DNA of 64,000 bases, taken from assembly GCA_002928965.1 (NCBI GenBank), contig PERU01000023.1, positions 1 to 64,000 on the forward strand, written 5' to 3'. A model generated the notes under the pieces. It was given only the letters and a program-made list of their open reading frames with translations, was not told the DNA's origin and made no database searches. Position 1 is the first letter of the stretch, and each line of letters opens with the position of its first letter. The position numbers and the translations under genes are program-made. The stretch comes from Methylomonas sp. (GTDB lineage: Bacteria > Pseudomonadota > Gammaproteobacteria > Methylococcales > Methylomonadaceae). This document shows, one piece after another, positions 28,107-38,246 of this stretch.

Positions 28107-28146
28107 TTCTGCAACAAAGCCACTGTTACAGAATCAGCGGTATCAA

Positions 28147-28737
28147 CTAATTTTTCAAATCATCCCTAACAGCCTGTTTGGCCAAATATTTTGCAACACC
28201 TGTGCTGGGTATGCGTTCAGCCTGTCTATCCAGGTACTTATCCACACCGGTTTTGCTAACCGCTATCTTTTCCAAATAGCGTTCGACACCGGTAGTCTTA
28301 TTTGCTGAATCCAGCACAGCACTCGAAGTACGGCTGGGTGACGTTGTATTGGCAGATGTTCTCCTAAAAAACATCCAGCCGCCCAGCATCGATACCGCCA
28401 CAAAAATCAGCATCAGCTGTGTTTGATTGGATGCTGCAACTTGAACACTAGGCGTCGCTGTGGCTTCGGTACTATTGATGGCACTATGCTCTATCGTATC
28501 CGCAGTGGCAGAGCTTATTTGAACACTTTGCTCCACGGATTTTTCAGTAATGACTGGGTCTGGCTTTGATACATTACTGACGTCTAAATCGTCAACTGAT
28601 ACAGCTTTGCCCGCATATTCACTATAGTCAACTGCGGGTTGATATTCCGCAGGACTATATTCTTCATTAGCATTAACCATAAAACTGGTCACTATCAATA
28701 GCGCCATGGCAAAGCTTTTATTTTTATGTGTGTTCAT
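28147..28737 (-). CDS. Membrane protein with three C-terminal TGVxKYL repeats
   Basis: The 196-residue precursor has an N-terminal signal peptide (residues 8-24), a Ser/Thr/Val-rich extracytoplasmic part with several Glu, a single membrane helix (about 107-124, LMLIFVAVSMLGGWMFF) followed by Arg-Arg, and a basic cytoplasmic tail. The tail has three copies of one motif: TGVERYLEK (149-157), TGVDKYLDRQ (164-173) and TGVAKYLAKQ (179-188). I do not recognise a named family. The repeats look like short amphipathic docking helices. It lies between mxaB and mxaD, so a link with methanol oxidation or envelope organisation is possible but unproven. AAGGGG precedes the ATG. Confidence 0.7.
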   Translation of the reverse strand: MNTHKNKSFAMALLIVTSFMVNANEEYSPAEYQPAVDYSEYAGKAVSVDDLDVSNVSKPDPVITEKSVEQSVQISSATADTIEHSAINSTEATATPSVQVAASNQTQLMLIFVAVSMLGGWMFFRRTSANTTSPSRTSSAVLDSANKTTGVERYLEKIAVSKTGVDKYLDRQAERIPSTGVAKYLAKQAVRDDLKN

Positions 28738-28880
28738 GTCCAGCCCCTTCTTTAGTTTAAAGATGGATAAAAAACCAATCGTTACGTGGGTTTATGCTGT
28801 GTTGATGCCTGTTTTGCGTCGGCTCCGGACTCACCAGCATAACCAAGTGGTGTTATTTTAGTGTTCGATCATTACCAACC

Positions 28881-29405
28881 TTATTCAAGCTTGCTTTTCA
28901 AACCCGACAGGCCGTTTTTGAAAAATTGGGTCATGGCTGTGACAGCTGCTTCGTCATTCAGGTTTGCCGGCGGTGTGTTACCTGTATCACCACGATAAAA
29001 CCGGCTTTTAATCGTTACCACACTGGTATCAGCCGCGTCCCCATGAACCACTTTCAGCTCCACAGAATGAGAGCTGGTTGGAAGCGCGGCAGTATTTTCA
29101 GTTTTCAGCCGATAACTGTATTCGTGTTCCGGCTCGTTGTAATAATCCAGTTCCTCAACCAGACTGGCGTCATTTTTGAAGGTTAGCGTGCGAATTCCGC
29201 CGGATTGATTGTTACCGTCACCCTCACTTTTTTTAAGGTCGGGATGCCAGTTGGCAATGTCATCAAACTGCTTAACGGCTGCCCATACTTTTGCTATGGG
29301 TGCGTTGATGGTGATCGACTCTTTGGCTTTTTGCGGTGTCGGCCCGTGAGCAAAAGCCGGCAGGGTTAAACAAAACATGGTCAAGGATAGAAGAATGGTG
29401 CGCAT
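28881..29405 (-). CDS. mxaD: MxaD, SRPBCC-family periplasmic protein
   Basis: The 174-residue precursor has a signal peptide (MRTILLSLTMFCLTLPAFAHG) and a START/SRPBCC fold: ESITINAPIAKVWAAVKQFDDIANWHPDLKKSEGDG, then GGIRTLTFKNDASLVEELDYYNEPEHEYSYRL. MxaD stimulates the interaction of methanol dehydrogenase with cytochrome cL. In many operons mxaD sits at the 3' end after mxaL; here it is on the far side of mxaF, transcribed separately. Confidence 0.85.
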   Translation of the reverse strand: MRTILLSLTMFCLTLPAFAHGPTPQKAKESITINAPIAKVWAAVKQFDDIANWHPDLKKSEGDGNNQSGGIRTLTFKNDASLVEELDYYNEPEHEYSYRLKTENTAALPTSSHSVELKVVHGDAADTSVVTIKSRFYRGDTGNTPPANLNDEAAVTAMTQFFKNGLSGLKSKLE

Positions 29406-29793
29406 AGGGTTTCCACTTTAAAAAGCAGAAATTATCCGGCTTACATCAAGCTTAACCTTGGGATTTATTCACGATATTTGTCGGGTTTATTTCACTTAAT
29501 TGGACGCGTGGATACGAAGAGGGTAATTCACTTGCTTGGCTTGAGTAAATTGCCTCCTGATTATAAAGATCAATCAGCCAAGTGAAAAAGCCGTCATCTC
29601 GGCAGATTGCCAGGATGCAGAAGCCAGGGATGACGAGCGCTGAACACATCCTTGTGTTCTGGATTCGCTTCGCGGTCTTCGGCTCAGGCAATCCCCGGAA
29701 AGACGTTGCTGCCGAAGCAGGCTTACAGTCAGGTGGCGCGCCTTGAGAACCCAATGAATTCCCGGTAGCTGAGCAGCCCGGACTCGCGGATAA
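29406..29793. repeat. Intergenic dispersed repeat (about 29570-29740)
   Basis: The stretch TTCTGGATTCGCTTCGCGG with flanking AAAGACGTTG and GATCAATCAGCCAAGT matches the element at about 1135-1345. No gene is seen. Confidence 0.55.
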
Positions 29794-30318
29794 TTAACGT
29801 TTTTCGTCAGATTCCTCGCCGATTTCCCATTCTTCAATAGCCGTTTCAAGAATCTTGCCCGTGGCGGCGTCGACTTCAACTTTGGTTTCCACGCCTTTGT
29901 CATTGACAATATCAAATTCATAAGAGGATCCGCCATTGTCTTCGATTTCATACTCGACTTCCTGAATGGTGCCGGGGATAGCTTTCAATGCTATGACAGC
30001 GGCATCTTCTTCGGTCACTTTGACATTTTTCTTGAAGGCTTGGCTATTAGGGTCTTTGACTTCGGATTCTTTTTCGGTCAACTTGCCGCTGTCCGCATCA
30101 CACATGAATTCCCATTCCTGACCATTGTTATCCCTGATCTCCAGTTCATACGCGCCTTTGCCGGCTATATTCAGCTTTTCCAGTTTAATCATATCGCCAG
30201 CTTTTTCTTTTTTGACAGCTTGTATGCAATGCTCCAAAGCGTGATCGGCGGATAACGCATTGATCGAAAACAGACCCAAGCTAGTCAATAGGGCAATTTG
30301 TAATGTTGATTTTTTCAT
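29794..30318 (-). CDS. PepSY-domain periplasmic protein
   Basis: Read from the ATG at 30318 (GAGG eight bases upstream) the protein has 174 residues, a signal peptide (MKKSTLQIALLTSLGLFSINALSA), and two PepSY-like units. Each unit is a helix with alternating Ala/Ile (EEDAAVIALKAIPG) followed by YELEIRDNNGQEW or YEFDIVNDKGVETKVEVDAATGKILE. PepSY proteins bind or inhibit peptidases or act as small periplasmic modulators; the target is unknown. The protein is very acidic at its C-terminus. It is followed on the same strand by a repeat and then mxaD. Confidence 0.8.
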   Translation of the reverse strand: MKKSTLQIALLTSLGLFSINALSADHALEHCIQAVKKEKAGDMIKLEKLNIAGKGAYELEIRDNNGQEWEFMCDADSGKLTEKESEVKDPNSQAFKKNVKVTEEDAAVIALKAIPGTIQEVEYEIEDNGGSSYEFDIVNDKGVETKVEVDAATGKILETAIEEWEIGEESDEKR

Positions 30319-30374
30319 AGCTAACACCTCAATAAAAAGGAAAAATTCCCGAACGACGGGAATAATACGCTTTT

Positions 30375-30992
30375 CTACTTAACCAGACCATGATATTTAG
30401 CGAATTTATTGATTGCCTGCCGACTATCGAGCGAAAGTTTTAGCTTGATTGCCGTCTGACAATTTGAAACGGTTTTACTGCTAATCCCCAACTGTTCAGC
30501 GATAGCCTTCAAACTGCAGCCTTCAGCCAGTTGGCAAAATACATCGAATTCGCGCGAGCTGAGCGCATCAAACGGCTCCAGCAATTTTTTGATTTGCCGC
30601 ATTGCCAATAACTGAGCGATGACCTGATCAAGATAATAGTCTCCCTGATAAACACGACGAATAATTTCTGCCATTCTTGGGGAATCAGGCAAAGCATCCA
30701 GCACGCCAACCGCCCCAGCCTGTAGATAGGCCACAGCCTGCATGCTGGTTTTTTGAAGCGTAACGATTATTCTGCAAGCAGGTGCAATAGTCCTCAGGTG
30801 ATGAATGGCCAATAAACCATTCAGGCCTGGATGATCGATTAATAAAACCACATCGGCATCGATTGATACGGTTTTCATTAACGCATCCCATTCGGAGTAG
30901 CACACCTCAATATTGGACATCGTTAAAACATCCGCATCAATTGCGCTATGCCCGTCTGCAGATTTAGCGATCAACAATTTGATAATTGACAC
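30375..30992 (-). CDS. LuxR-family regulator with degenerate receiver domain
   Basis: The 205-residue protein has the two-domain layout of NarL regulators and a good C-terminal LuxR helix-turn-helix (ALSSREFDVFCQLAEGCSLKAIAEQLGISSKTVSNCQTAIKLKL). The receiver lacks the acidic pair (LLIAKSADG where LLVDDH is usual) and the phosphoacceptor (Leu51 in VVLLIDHPGLNG takes the place of the Asp four residues before the conserved Pro). It therefore cannot be phosphorylated in the normal way. It resembles the mxaB-type regulator 3 kb away in the HTH (SREFDxFC motif), so it may be a paralogue competing for related sites (inference). Confidence 0.8.
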   Translation of the reverse strand: MSIIKLLIAKSADGHSAIDADVLTMSNIEVCYSEWDALMKTVSIDADVVLLIDHPGLNGLLAIHHLRTIAPACRIIVTLQKTSMQAVAYLQAGAVGVLDALPDSPRMAEIIRRVYQGDYYLDQVIAQLLAMRQIKKLLEPFDALSSREFDVFCQLAEGCSLKAIAEQLGISSKTVSNCQTAIKLKLSLDSRQAINKFAKYHGLVK

Positions 30993-31481
30993 AACGAATT
31001 GTCCTTGATTGATGAAACCTTCTGAGTTTGCTAATTTTGGAAGCTGGGAGAAGTAAAAGCTTGATCCAGCTTAGCATTAAATTCCAAAGCGCATTTTTCA
31101 ACGCCGTCTGAAACGTTTGGGGTGCTCTCCTCGCTAGCGGCTTCGCCCAACCCTTGGCTCCTTAGTCGACTTTGGTCTAAGTCCTGCTGCTCAGCCAAAG
31201 TGATAAATTGCCTAATTCAACCAAGTCGCAAAACCGTTATTACAGTCATTGCATTTCAAATTTCGGTTTTTTGATCCCCTCCCCCCCAACCTCTCCCGGA
31301 GGTAGTTGTCGTAAAAGTCGAAACAGCTCCTTCTCCCTCCGGGAGAAGGTTAGGATGAGGGCATATAAATCAGCTGTTTGCATTATATATTCCCCTAACC
31401 CCAGCCCTCTCCCGCGAGGAGACGGGCTTTTACGACAGCCTCCGGAGGGCGGGGCAGCGAACATGCCTTGATCAGACATAA
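30993..31481. repeat. Intergenic region with large palindromic repeat (about 31270-31465)
   Basis: Inverted arms TCCCGGAGGTAGTTGTCGT and GGCTTTTACGACAGCCTCC, with further CTCCCTCCGGGAG and CCCTCTCCCGCGAGG hairpins, make a roughly 200 bp fold-back element typical of dispersed repeats in this order. The left part (30993-31260) contains no gene that I can support. Confidence 0.6.
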
Positions 31482-32291
31482 TCAAAACGTCCAGACCAGC
31501 AATGCTTGCGGTACGCTATCGTGTAAACCTTTGATGCCGTATTTGTTATGCCAGAATTGGTATTCAACACCTATAAACAACTGATCGCTATTCCCGAAAA
31601 AATCACCAATATCCAGACGTAGTTGTGGCTGGGCTAATGCCTGACGAGCTGCGTGCTCACCTTTTTTGCCGATGAAATCGGCAAATCCCTCAAAACTCCA
31701 TTTGCTGCCGGCAATGTGAAAGGGTAGTCGCCAGACGGGGGTAATCTGCCATGAAGTACCCATGTCATCTGTCTCGGTAACCCGTTGACGTAAAAAATCC
31801 ACATTGAAGTAGTCAAAACCGGGCAGGTCAAAATCAACAGTCACACCATACAACCATGCCCTGAAACCACTTTGCACGCTATCCATGTTTTCCCCCAGAT
31901 TGACGCCACCTGTGATCCCAAAATCTTTGAAAATACCCAAGGACAAATCGCGCTTGAGGATTTTTCCCACACTTAAAGTGCTATACGCTTCCCCGTATAA
32001 ATTAATTTGCGCGGGTTCGCCATCGGTTGAAAACAGGGTATCCATAAAGAAGAAGTTGCGACCGTAGGACCAGCCATGCACATGGGTAACGGTAATGATG
32101 GACTTGCTGACGTGTTCAGGATTGAAAGGTTCGTTGAAATTGATGCCATTTAGCGATTGAATTTCGCTTTCACTCCATTGCAATAGGTCGGCTTTAACCG
32201 CATTAGACAGACAAAGCTGGGAGAGCAAAATAACTACGGCCAAGCCATTAAAGCTGGCTATTGATGTATGCCAAAGATAAAAAGTGGGCAT
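31482..32291 (-). CDS. Tsx/OmpK-like nucleoside-channel outer membrane protein
   Basis: The 269-residue precursor has a signal peptide (about residues 15-33, LAVVILLSQLCLSNAVKA) and alternating beta strands of a 12-stranded barrel: LLQWSESEIQSLNG, THVHGWSYGRNFFFMDTL, AYSTLSVGKIL, FIGVEYQFWHNKYGIKG and a C-terminal ALLVWTF ending in Phe. The GW-YGRNF-F-D pattern is typical of the Tsx/OmpK channel family, which admits nucleosides or other small solutes. The solute here is unknown. It is transcribed towards the repeat and starts after the ilvC terminator. Confidence 0.8.
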   Translation of the reverse strand: MPTFYLWHTSIASFNGLAVVILLSQLCLSNAVKADLLQWSESEIQSLNGINFNEPFNPEHVSKSIITVTHVHGWSYGRNFFFMDTLFSTDGEPAQINLYGEAYSTLSVGKILKRDLSLGIFKDFGITGGVNLGENMDSVQSGFRAWLYGVTVDFDLPGFDYFNVDFLRQRVTETDDMGTSWQITPVWRLPFHIAGSKWSFEGFADFIGKKGEHAARQALAQPQLRLDIGDFFGNSDQLFIGVEYQFWHNKYGIKGLHDSVPQALLVWTF

Positions 32292-32304
32292 GAGCTGTAG
32301 ACAA

Positions 32305-32335
32305 AAAAAAGCCCATCCTAAGATGGGCTTTTCGG
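32305..32335 (-). terminator. Terminator after ilvC (bidirectional)
   Basis: AAAAGCCCATCTTAGGATGGGC followed by TTTTTTT on the minus strand: an eight-to-ten-pair stem with runs of A and T on both sides. Confidence 0.9.
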
Positions 32336-32343
32336 TCTGTCGA

Positions 32344-33402
<1,059 letters not shown>

Positions 33403-33467
33403 TTAGCTTATCGGAAAGCTTGCAACGATTTTTGGAGTACAAACCCAAGTTTGTACTCCGCATACAT

Positions 33468-33959
33468 TTATAGATGCAAACCTTTTTCGCCACGTGAAAT
33501 TCCGGTTGGACCGGAACGTACCACCTCAATGATACTGCTTTCATCAAAACCATGAATAAAAGCATCCAGTTTACTGGGTTGGCCCGTCATTTCAACCACG
33601 AAACTGGTGGCAGTTGCGTCGACTATTTTACCGCGAAAGATGTCTACCATGCGTTTGACTTCTTCGCGGGTCTCTAATGGTGTTTTAATTTTGACCAGCA
33701 TCAGTTCGCGCTCGATGTGTGGCGCATCAGCCAAATCAATCAGCCTTACAACATCAACCAATTTATTGAGTTGCTTGGTGATTTGTTCAATGACCTCATC
33801 ATTCCCCCGGGTGACCAATGTCAGACGAGACAGGCTGGCATCCTCGGTGGGTGCTACTGTCAAGGATTCAATATTATAACCGCGCGCGGAAAATAGACCG
33901 GCAACTCGTGACAAGGCACCGGATTCATTTTCGATCAGAATCGAGATGATATGTCTCAT
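33468..33959 (-). CDS. ilvH: Acetolactate synthase small (regulatory) subunit
   Basis: The 163-residue protein begins [40 protein letters not shown], the ACT domain that binds valine, followed by the second domain (LMLVKIKTPLETREEVKRMVDIFRGKIVDATATSF). It activates the large subunit and confers feedback inhibition. Its start touches the ilvI stop (33959), so the subunits are translationally coupled. Confidence 0.95.
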   Translation of the reverse strand: MRHIISILIENESGALSRVAGLFSARGYNIESLTVAPTEDASLSRLTLVTRGNDEVIEQITKQLNKLVDVVRLIDLADAPHIERELMLVKIKTPLETREEVKRMVDIFRGKIVDATATSFVVEMTGQPSKLDAFIHGFDESSIIEVVRSGPTGISRGEKGLHL

Positions 33960-35695
33960 TATGATAACTCCCTGCCCATTGGTGTGCCTGGGGCGACACG
34001 TAGCTTCATGTCATGATGCCCCTTACCGGCTTCTATCATCGGGTAAACGTTTTCGGTACGGTCCGTGATGAAATCCAGGAATACCGTGCGATCTTTCAAG
34101 GCAAAGGCTTCCTGCAGCGCCGGACGAACATCGGCGGGTTTTTCCACGCGAATCCCGACATGACCATACGCTTCTGCCAGCTTGACAAATTCAGGTATGG
34201 TATCCATGTAGGATTGTGAATAACGACTTTGGTAGGAAAACTCCTGCCACTGTCTGACCATGCCCATATAGCGGTTGTTCAGATTGATGATTTTCACAGG
34301 CGTGTTGTATTGCAAAGCGGTGGATAACTCTTGAATACACATCTGGATACTGGCTTCACCGGTTACACAAGCCACATCGGAATCAGGAAATGCTAATTTG
34401 ACACCAATCGCCGCTGGCAAACCAAATCCCATGGTGCCCAAACCGCCCGAGTTGATCCAGCGCCGGGGCTTGTCGAATTTGTAATACTGTGCAGCATACA
34501 TTTGGTGCTGTCCCACATCGGAGGTCACATAAGCGTCGCCCTTGGTCACTTCGTAGAGTTGCTCAATAACAAACTGCGGCTTGATGAACAAACTGCCACG
34601 GTCGTATTCCAGACAATTAACGTCCCGCCAGCTTTGAATCAACTGCCACCAAGCTTCCAGTGCCGGCTTGGATGGCTTGAGTTTGCTTTCTTTAATATGC
34701 TCGATCATGTGTTCCAATACCGGTTTGACTTCGCCGACAATAGGAATATCGACTCGGACGGTTTTGGATATGGATGACGGGTCGACGTCAATATGAATGA
34801 TCTTGGCATACGGGCAAAATTCAGCCAGTTTGCCGGTGACACGATCATCAAATCGCGCGCCCACTGCCAGAATCACGTCACTTTCATGCATCGCCATATT
34901 GGCTTCGTAGGTGCCATGCATACCCAGCATACCGATGAATTGCTTATCCGTAGCCGGATAAGCACCCAATCCCATTAAAGTATTGGTAATTGGATAACCC
35001 AACATTTGGGTCAATTCGATTAATTCCTTATGGCCTTCACCTAAGATTACCCCGCCACCGGAGTAAATCACCGGGCGTTGCGCTGCCAGTAAAACTTCCA
35101 CAGCACGTTTGATCTGGCCTTTATGCCCAACCACAACCGGATTGTAAGAGCGCATGTGGATTTTTTTAGGGTATTTGTAAGGCACTTTGATATTCGGATC
35201 GGTGATGTCCTTGGGAACATCAACCAAAACCGGCCCTGGCCGACCTGTAGTAGCCAGATAAAAAGCCTTTTTTATGGTCTCGGCCAAATCATTGACGTCT
35301 TTGACCAGAAAATTATGCTTGACGCATGGACGGGTGATGCCGACCGTGTCGACTTCCTGAAACGCGTCGCTGCCGATGACTGGCGACGGTACTTGCCCCG
35401 AGATAATCACCATCGGAATCGAATCCATATACGCCGTTGCAATACCCGTCACGGCATTGGTAGCGCCTGGGCCGGATGTGACCAGCACCACGCCTGGCTT
35501 GCCAGTGGCGCGCGCATAAGCATCTGCAGAATGCGTGGCGCCCTGTTCGTGCCTCACCAAAATATGTTTTACCTCGTCTTGATGAAAAATGGCATCATAG
35601 ATGTGCAAAACCGAGCCACCTGGATAGCCAAATACAAATTCGACACCTTCGTCTTTAAGACACTGGACAATTATATGTCCGCCGCTGAGTTCCAA
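33959..35695 (-). CDS. ilvI: Acetolactate synthase large (catalytic) subunit
   Basis: The 578-residue ThDP enzyme has the activating glutamate in [22 protein letters not shown], the FAD-associated middle domain ([13 protein letters not shown]) and the ThDP/Mg binding motif ([19 protein letters not shown]). It condenses pyruvate with pyruvate or 2-oxobutyrate. The ilvI name is used because the IlvH-type regulatory subunit follows; ilvB is a synonym for such genes in other annotations. A promoter candidate lies at 35757-35785. Confidence 0.95.
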   Translation of the reverse strand: MELSGGHIIVQCLKDEGVEFVFGYPGGSVLHIYDAIFHQDEVKHILVRHEQGATHSADAYARATGKPGVVLVTSGPGATNAVTGIATAYMDSIPMVIISGQVPSPVIGSDAFQEVDTVGITRPCVKHNFLVKDVNDLAETIKKAFYLATTGRPGPVLVDVPKDITDPNIKVPYKYPKKIHMRSYNPVVVGHKGQIKRAVEVLLAAQRPVIYSGGGVILGEGHKELIELTQMLGYPITNTLMGLGAYPATDKQFIGMLGMHGTYEANMAMHESDVILAVGARFDDRVTGKLAEFCPYAKIIHIDVDPSSISKTVRVDIPIVGEVKPVLEHMIEHIKESKLKPSKPALEAWWQLIQSWRDVNCLEYDRGSLFIKPQFVIEQLYEVTKGDAYVTSDVGQHQMYAAQYYKFDKPRRWINSGGLGTMGFGLPAAIGVKLAFPDSDVACVTGEASIQMCIQELSTALQYNTPVKIINLNNRYMGMVRQWQEFSYQSRYSQSYMDTIPEFVKLAEAYGHVGIRVEKPADVRPALQEAFALKDRTVFLDFITDRTENVYPMIEAGKGHHDMKLRVAPGTPMGRELS

Positions 35696-35756
35696 TGTTT
35701 ACGCCCTCAAAATGCTAATGAAGCCTGAAATTACTTTTTACAAAAAATGGTTGTGT

Positions 35757-35785
35757 AAACTACTGTTTTTAGCCGCTTTCGTCAA
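35757..35785 (-). promoter_or_regulatory. Possible sigma70 promoter for ilvI-ilvH-ilvC
   Basis: On the minus strand TTGACG (35785-35780) is followed after 17 bases by TAGTTT (35762-35757). The -35 is good, the -10 weak. Nothing else is identifiable in 35786-36138 apart from the AGAAGG ribosome site of the next, divergent gene. Confidence 0.4.
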
Positions 35786-36138
35786 GAAAAACCAAGTATT
35801 TTGCTTAGGTTTTGCTGATGAGCAAGCTGATTATGCCAAATTAGGGGCTAACCCCCGGTAAGTCGTTATTTCAGCACAGCCTCTAAGGCACAAGTGGATT
35901 GCCAAAATCCAGACTACATGGATGGTTTGAAGCTTGCCATACTTGGCGTTTAAGGCAAGCACCTCCCCATTAAATGCCGCAAAACCATTACCCCTGAAAG
36001 TATCCTCTGTAGAGTTTCACGAAATGGTTTTGACTGAGGCCCGAGATCAACACAGCCAGCACGACGAATGTATTTGGCTTGGCCGAAAATCAAGCAGCTG
36101 TTTAACTGGCTAAATCACTTTAAAAGAAGGTATCTGTT

Positions 36139-36834
36139 ATGGAATCAAATTTTGTGGATGTCTGGCATGGATGTCTGTTGCAACCTTACCAAGACATTGA
36201 CAGTTTGTTAAGCATAATGAGTGAACAGGAAAAGCAGAAGGCTAACACTTTTAAGCTGGACGCTATGCGCACGCGCTATATTGCAGTTCGGACAACCCTC
36301 CGACAGGTGCTGGCCAGTTACCTGGGATCAGATCCGGTAAAACTGGAATTTAAAGCGGCTGAGCATGGCAAACCATTTTTGGTGTGTGAATCCCTACATT
36401 TCAACCTTTCCCATACCGCCAATCAGCTGGTTATTGCCGTAGCCAATTTTCCTCATATTGGCATTGACATTGAAGAAATTAAATCTCGAAGCAATTTTGA
36501 AAGTTTGGCTGCGCGCAGCCTTTCAGTCAACGAATTGAAAGCTTGGCGACACTTGACAGAGGATGCGCAGAGACAGTCTTTTTATCGGTTATGGACCAAA
36601 AAGGAAGCGTTTATGAAAGCCGTGGGGCGGGGTTTGGCCATGGGTCTTCAGCAGTGCGAAGTCGAATTAGCCAGCGGAGGACAATTAAAAACCATTCCCC
36701 AAGAATACGGAGCGGCGACTGATTGGTTGACAACAGAACTGGCAATTGACGCTTCGGTTCATGCAGCCCTGGTGACACCAAGAAGTCAGTACGAGTTAAC
36801 AATGAGACAGCTGTATAGCGAGGCTAACTTTTGA
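36139..36834 (+). CDS. 4'-phosphopantetheinyl transferase (Sfp type)
   Basis: The 231-residue protein carries the three Sfp/AcpT signatures: AAEHGKPFL, FNLSHTANQLVIAV, IGIDIEEI with the metal-binding Asp and Glu, and FYRLWTKKEAFMKAVGRGL. It transfers the phosphopantetheine arm of coenzyme A to serine residues of carrier proteins, for fatty acid, polyketide or peptide synthesis. No carrier-protein or synthase gene lies nearby, so the partner is unknown. It starts after an AGAAGG ribosome site and is followed by an EAL-domain gene 91 bp downstream. Confidence 0.9.
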   Translation: MESNFVDVWHGCLLQPYQDIDSLLSIMSEQEKQKANTFKLDAMRTRYIAVRTTLRQVLASYLGSDPVKLEFKAAEHGKPFLVCESLHFNLSHTANQLVIAVANFPHIGIDIEEIKSRSNFESLAARSLSVNELKAWRHLTEDAQRQSFYRLWTKKEAFMKAVGRGLAMGLQQCEVELASGGQLKTIPQEYGAATDWLTTELAIDASVHAALVTPRSQYELTMRQLYSEANF

Positions 36835-36925
36835 CTGTGTCGCAATATGAGTTGGTCAGGTTGCTTATAAGGCGCTGTAAAGCATATGATTTGCCTTTAT
36901 TTTTAGGGTAATAGAATAATAAAGC

Positions 36926-38143
36926 ATGACTGAATTTGTAATTGATGAGCAAAGCATCCTGGATGGCTTGGATAACGGTGAATTTGTCTATTACTACCAG
37001 CCCAAAGTATCGTTAATTACCGGCAAGGTAATTGGTGCAGAGGCATTGATTCGCTGGCTAAAACCAAATGGGGAGGTTGTACTGCCAAGCTGTTTCATTC
37101 CCTTGGCAGAGCAAACCGGTCTGATTCGAGAGATTACCTATCGAATGTTTGGCAAGTTAGCTCGCGATTTGCTGATTTTTTCGGATATTGACGAAAACCT
37201 GGCCACATCATTCAATGCTACTGCCGCAGATTTTGCTGACGATAAATTTTGCAACCTTGTTCTGGATACTCTGGAACATTTACATATCAAGCCTACAAAA
37301 CTGCAAATCGAAATAACCGAAACCACAGTTTTAAATGCAAGTCCGACTGTCAAAAAGCATATTTCCAAGCTTTGTGCTGCCGGCATTGGCTTGGCGATGG
37401 ATGATTATGGCACTGGCTATTCGACCCTGGACACGCTGAGTCAATGGCCGTTTACAACGATTAAACTTGATCGCAGCATCATCAGCCGCATGCTGGACTC
37501 TCAAAAAAATCAGACTATCGCCGCGTCCTCGATACGTATGGCACATGAGCTGGATATCAGTATTGTGGCAGAGGGCGTCGAGTCTGATATGCAATATCAA
37601 ATGCTGCTGGAGTCCGGATGCACCAAAGTTCAAGGCTATTGGTTGAGTCGTCCGCTGCCATTAAGCGATTTTATTTATTTCATACAACAGGATTTGCGCT
37701 GGTCTGGCTTGCCCATAGGCCTGATTCACATGGCGATGGTAGATCATATTCAGTGGCGTAAAAAACTAGTCAGCGATATTGTGCGTATCGCTGCAAATCA
37801 AAGCCATGAGCAGGATGGGGCTATCTATCAACTGCCGATGGATTATCGTATGTGCCGGCTAGGCAGGTGGTATTACGGTGCGGGCCAACAGTTTTCCGGG
37901 TGCCCGGATTTTGATGCCATCGAGTTACCGCATCAACAATTTCATAATTTAGGCACGCAGTTGATTGAGGCGGCCAATAGTGGCGGCACCATGAAAGACT
38001 TGACGCCAATCCTGACAGAATTCTCTGATTACTCTGCAAATATCCTGGATTGTTTGCAGCGATTGGAACACAAGGGCTTGATGGATATGCACAAAGCCCA
38101 TCAGGCCTGGCAGGAGCATGAATTATATTCTGGAGAAATTTGA
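36926..38143 (+). CDS. c-di-GMP phosphodiesterase: EAL domain with C-terminal CZB (zinc-binding) domain
   Basis: The 405-residue protein has no membrane segment. Residues 10-255 form an EAL domain with all catalytic positions present: Glu39 (EALIRW), Asn97, Glu129 (EITET), Asp159-Asp160 (DDYGTG), Lys180, Glu216 (AEGVE) and Gln236 (QGYW), so c-di-GMP hydrolysis is expected. Residues 265-370 match a CZB domain: His274, Cys310 (MCRLGRWYYG), His336 and His340 (HQQFH). The spacing is like the zinc ligands His22, Cys52, His79 and His83 of E. coli DgcZ. Zinc binding would thus control a phosphodiesterase instead of a cyclase. The gene stands alone and converges on rpsI. Confidence 0.85.
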   Translation: MTEFVIDEQSILDGLDNGEFVYYYQPKVSLITGKVIGAEALIRWLKPNGEVVLPSCFIPLAEQTGLIREITYRMFGKLARDLLIFSDIDENLATSFNATAADFADDKFCNLVLDTLEHLHIKPTKLQIEITETTVLNASPTVKKHISKLCAAGIGLAMDDYGTGYSTLDTLSQWPFTTIKLDRSIISRMLDSQKNQTIAASSIRMAHELDISIVAEGVESDMQYQMLLESGCTKVQGYWLSRPLPLSDFIYFIQQDLRWSGLPIGLIHMAMVDHIQWRKKLVSDIVRIAANQSHEQDGAIYQLPMDYRMCRLGRWYYGAGQQFSGCPDFDAIELPHQQFHNLGTQLIEAANSGGTMKDLTPILTEFSDYSANILDCLQRLEHKGLMDMHKAHQAWQEHELYSGEI

Positions 38144-38197
38144 GTCATCTTGCTTTATAGACAGTACGAACTGTCGAATATTTTGATTCCGATAACC

Positions 38198-38232
38198 CAG
38201 AAAAAAAGCCGCTTGATAGCGGCTTTTTTGTC
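38198..38232 (-). terminator. Terminator after rpsI (bidirectional)
   Basis: AAAAAAGCCGCTATCAAGCGGC followed by TTTTTTT on the minus strand; it can also serve the convergent EAL-CZB gene. Confidence 0.9.
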
Positions 38233-38246
38233 CAACCTGTAAACGC

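Noticed and set aside
31270..31465. CRISPR array
   Set aside because: The repeats are inverted arms of one palindromic element, not regularly spaced direct repeats.
35123..35728. 201-codon plus-strand frame opposite ilvI
   Set aside because: Shadow of ilvI; rich in His, Arg and Asn without family motifs.
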